Shown here piece by piece: positions 62,030 to 64,000 of a DNA stretch of 64,000 bases. Source of the stretch: Ficedula albicollis (lineage: Eukaryota > Chordata > Aves > Passeriformes > Muscicapidae); assembly GCF_000247815.1 (NCBI RefSeq), contig NC_021680.1, positions 4,674,782-4,738,781 of the forward strand. Reading direction: 5' to 3'. The position numbers and the translations under genes were made by a program. Within the stretch, counting starts at the first letter, position 1, and each line of letters opens with the position of its first letter. Under the pieces are notes generated by a model. It did not search any database. It worked only from the letters and a program-made list of their open reading frames with translations, and had not been told where the DNA came from.

Positions 62030-64000
62030 TCAATGAGAGCACAGAGTCCAGAAATAGAATTAGAGGGGCATGCTTTGCTTGAAGAACAACCCACTGAGCA
62101 TTGCTTCAAGGACCAAAAGCAGCTCAGATGGATCTGAGCACACAGACCCACACAGAGCCCTAGAACTCAATGCACGTCTAGAATGCTGCAGTCTGGAACT
62201 ATTTAGGGCACACTTCTTTTTCAAAATCCTATCAGCATGCAACAGGCAGAGAACTGCTGCTATCTAAAATTTCCACACGTTGGCATTTTGAAATCGGAGG
62301 TTCCTCAGTTATCTGGGAGATGCAGGAGCTCAGTGACTGGGTAGTTAGGGCTACAGGGGTTTGATTTACAGAGAAACATTAAAGAGAAGAGCATGAAAAT
62401 GGAGTCTCAGCCAAGGAGATGTGAAACACGAATTTTAAAGTATCTTACAACCAATATTTTTAGTTCCCAGACAGCAGAATTTTCCAGGTTTCTTGTTCCC
62501 CTGGCAATTAAACATCCTGGCACTTTCAGGGGAATGTCTTTGCACAGTCCAGGCACAGGTGTCCTTACCTGGAGAACCTCAGGGTGGCCAACACGGGAGA
62601 AGGAAGGGGAAAAATAAGGACAGACACCAAAATGAATCCAGGCAGATATCACTGTTAGGAAAACATCAATCTGCTTGAACTTCAGCATCTAAACAATCCA
62701 TAATTGTGGCAGGAGAGCACATAGCAAACCTTGGTTAAATTGGTGCTGCCAGACAGACCCAACAGCCCTGTCAAGTTCTGCAAGAGCTCCTCTGCAGCAC
62801 TAAAGGGGCATTTTCTTCAAATAAAGGCACCTTTTTGCATCCTCATTTCTTCTACATTGCACCTCCACTAAGAAAATAGTTGCTCTAATACAAAAATAAC
62901 AAAATCTTATAAAAGACTGTGATACCACCTTGTGGCAGCTTTACAGATAGCTCTGTTGGCATTAAGGATCTGAATGACTTTTAAAAATTAAATTAGAACA
63001 GCTAGCATTTGCTCTCATAGTTTTTAGCTGTGTTCTGAACCCATCTGCACCCTCCTATTAATTAGAACACCTGGCATTTGAAGCGAATTGTAAGTGTATT
63101 TCAGGGAATGCTGGATATCAATGTTCCAACACTATTTAAAAACATTTATATAGATACACATAAGCCTCTTTTTGAGAGCCTGCAGGTATCAGCAGCACAA
63201 GAGGCAACCAAGAGAGCTGGCCAGCTGAAAAAGCATTTATTTTAGCTAATTAGCTCTTCTCTACTCTCCTGCTTCTGAATCAGTTTAGAGGCTCCAAAAT
63301 ATAGCAAACAAAACTGTTTCCAGGAGCTTTTGGGCTGCCCCTCCCACAGCCATCTTCAGCCTTCTTTGACCCAGCACTTCAGGAAATGAGATTCCTTCCC
63401 TTAAACAAGAGGAACCATCTGTTTACACTCTGTGCTTTGGTTGAAGACTGTCTCAGGGTATTGAAGCTCAGGGACAAATTCATCTTTTACAGCTTTGACT
63501 GATTTGAAAACACAGAGCAGGAAGGAGAACTTCTTGTGTTTGAGAACAGGAGTTGTTTGTTGTGTGTACGAGGAAGCTCTGTGACTTTTCAAATTCACAC
63601 TTCAAATGTGGAACAGCTTCCACATCCCAGCTTAAACTCAGGTGTGCTCCTGTTTCATTCACCAAGGTAAGCACCAGTTCAGTATAAAAAAGGGTAAAAA
63701 TGGCACAGAAATGAGGCATGATTGACCAAATTTGAAGCAAAGGCTTTTGTCTCTGGCTCTCCAGCATCCTGCTGCTCAGTTCCCAGCTGAAGCCCCAAGG
63801 GAAAAGCACTGGGACTGTGCATTGCAGCTACTGCTTAAGGTCAGAAATTAAATAGGAAAATGCAAAATTACTATGGGTTTGGGTGCAGCATGAGGCTAAA
63901 AACACAAAGCAAGAGAAGAAGGGAGCAAAAGCTCTTATACCCTATCAGGAACATTCTCTGTGTAGGCACCTCCCTGTCACACTTTCTATTCTCTCCAACC
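62030..64000. other. Intergenic sequence
   Basis: No gene or repeat recognised up to the end of the window. Confidence 0.55.

Noticed and set aside
62030..64000. RGS1 exons
   Set aside because: Expected next in the cluster, but none of the conserved RGS1 segments is present before the window ends.

Overview
The window looks like a piece of a bird chromosome, probably a songbird. Three things point there: CR1-type LINE fragments with the typical avian 3' end, LTR and primer-binding-site remnants of endogenous retroviruses, and compact introns in a vertebrate RGS gene cluster. The species call is inference. About 90% of the window is non-coding.

Two genes can be built exon by exon, both on the + strand and in tandem. 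RGS18 has five coding exons (28461-35888), with splice phases that agree at every junction and a recognisable R4-family RGS domain. RGS21 has four coding exons (47627-52489) and ends in the family-typical KRWLPFL-like tail. Both use the same 62-bp and 167-bp internal exons, as expected of tandem paralogues. The order RGS18 then RGS21 is the one known from the human RGS18-RGS21-RGS1-RGS13-RGS2 cluster. Both products should act as GTPase-activating proteins for Gi/Gq alpha subunits. No RGS1 exon is visible in the right-hand 11 kb.

The most unusual structure is a minisatellite at 35859-39245. It starts inside the last coding segment of RGS18. Each 124-bp unit carries a copy of the RGS18 C-terminal tail plus its stop codon and an AT-rich 3' stretch. 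The first nine units are identical to the eye; the rest are diverged, partly organised in a 360-370-bp higher-order repeat. The main reading frame jumps straight from the end of the RGS domain into the last residues of the tail. The serine-rich part of the tail, which in mammals binds 14-3-3, is therefore present only in the array.

Seven uninterrupted poly-C tracts (107 to 1455 bp, about 4 kb in total, all C on the + strand) lie at 2935, 23097, 23573, 24135, 24855, 35606 and 60539. One cuts RGS18 exon 5 and is flanked by a 29-bp duplicated exon sequence. This is best explained as assembly or sequencing error, and it makes the literal exon 5 unreadable.

Layout: 1-27.8 kb is gene-free sequence with a GC-rich VNTR, poly-C, CR1 pieces, a 661-bp tandem duplication and a 1-kb GGATA/GAATA array. 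27.8-39.2 kb holds a retroviral U5/PBS remnant, RGS18 and its tail array. 39.2-47.6 kb is intergenic. 47.6-52.7 kb is RGS21, with a 950-bp hexanucleotide array just before its RGS exon. 52.7-64 kb is intergenic, with a perfect 576-bp tandem duplication and an LTR interrupted by poly-C. Local direct duplications are unusually frequent throughout.
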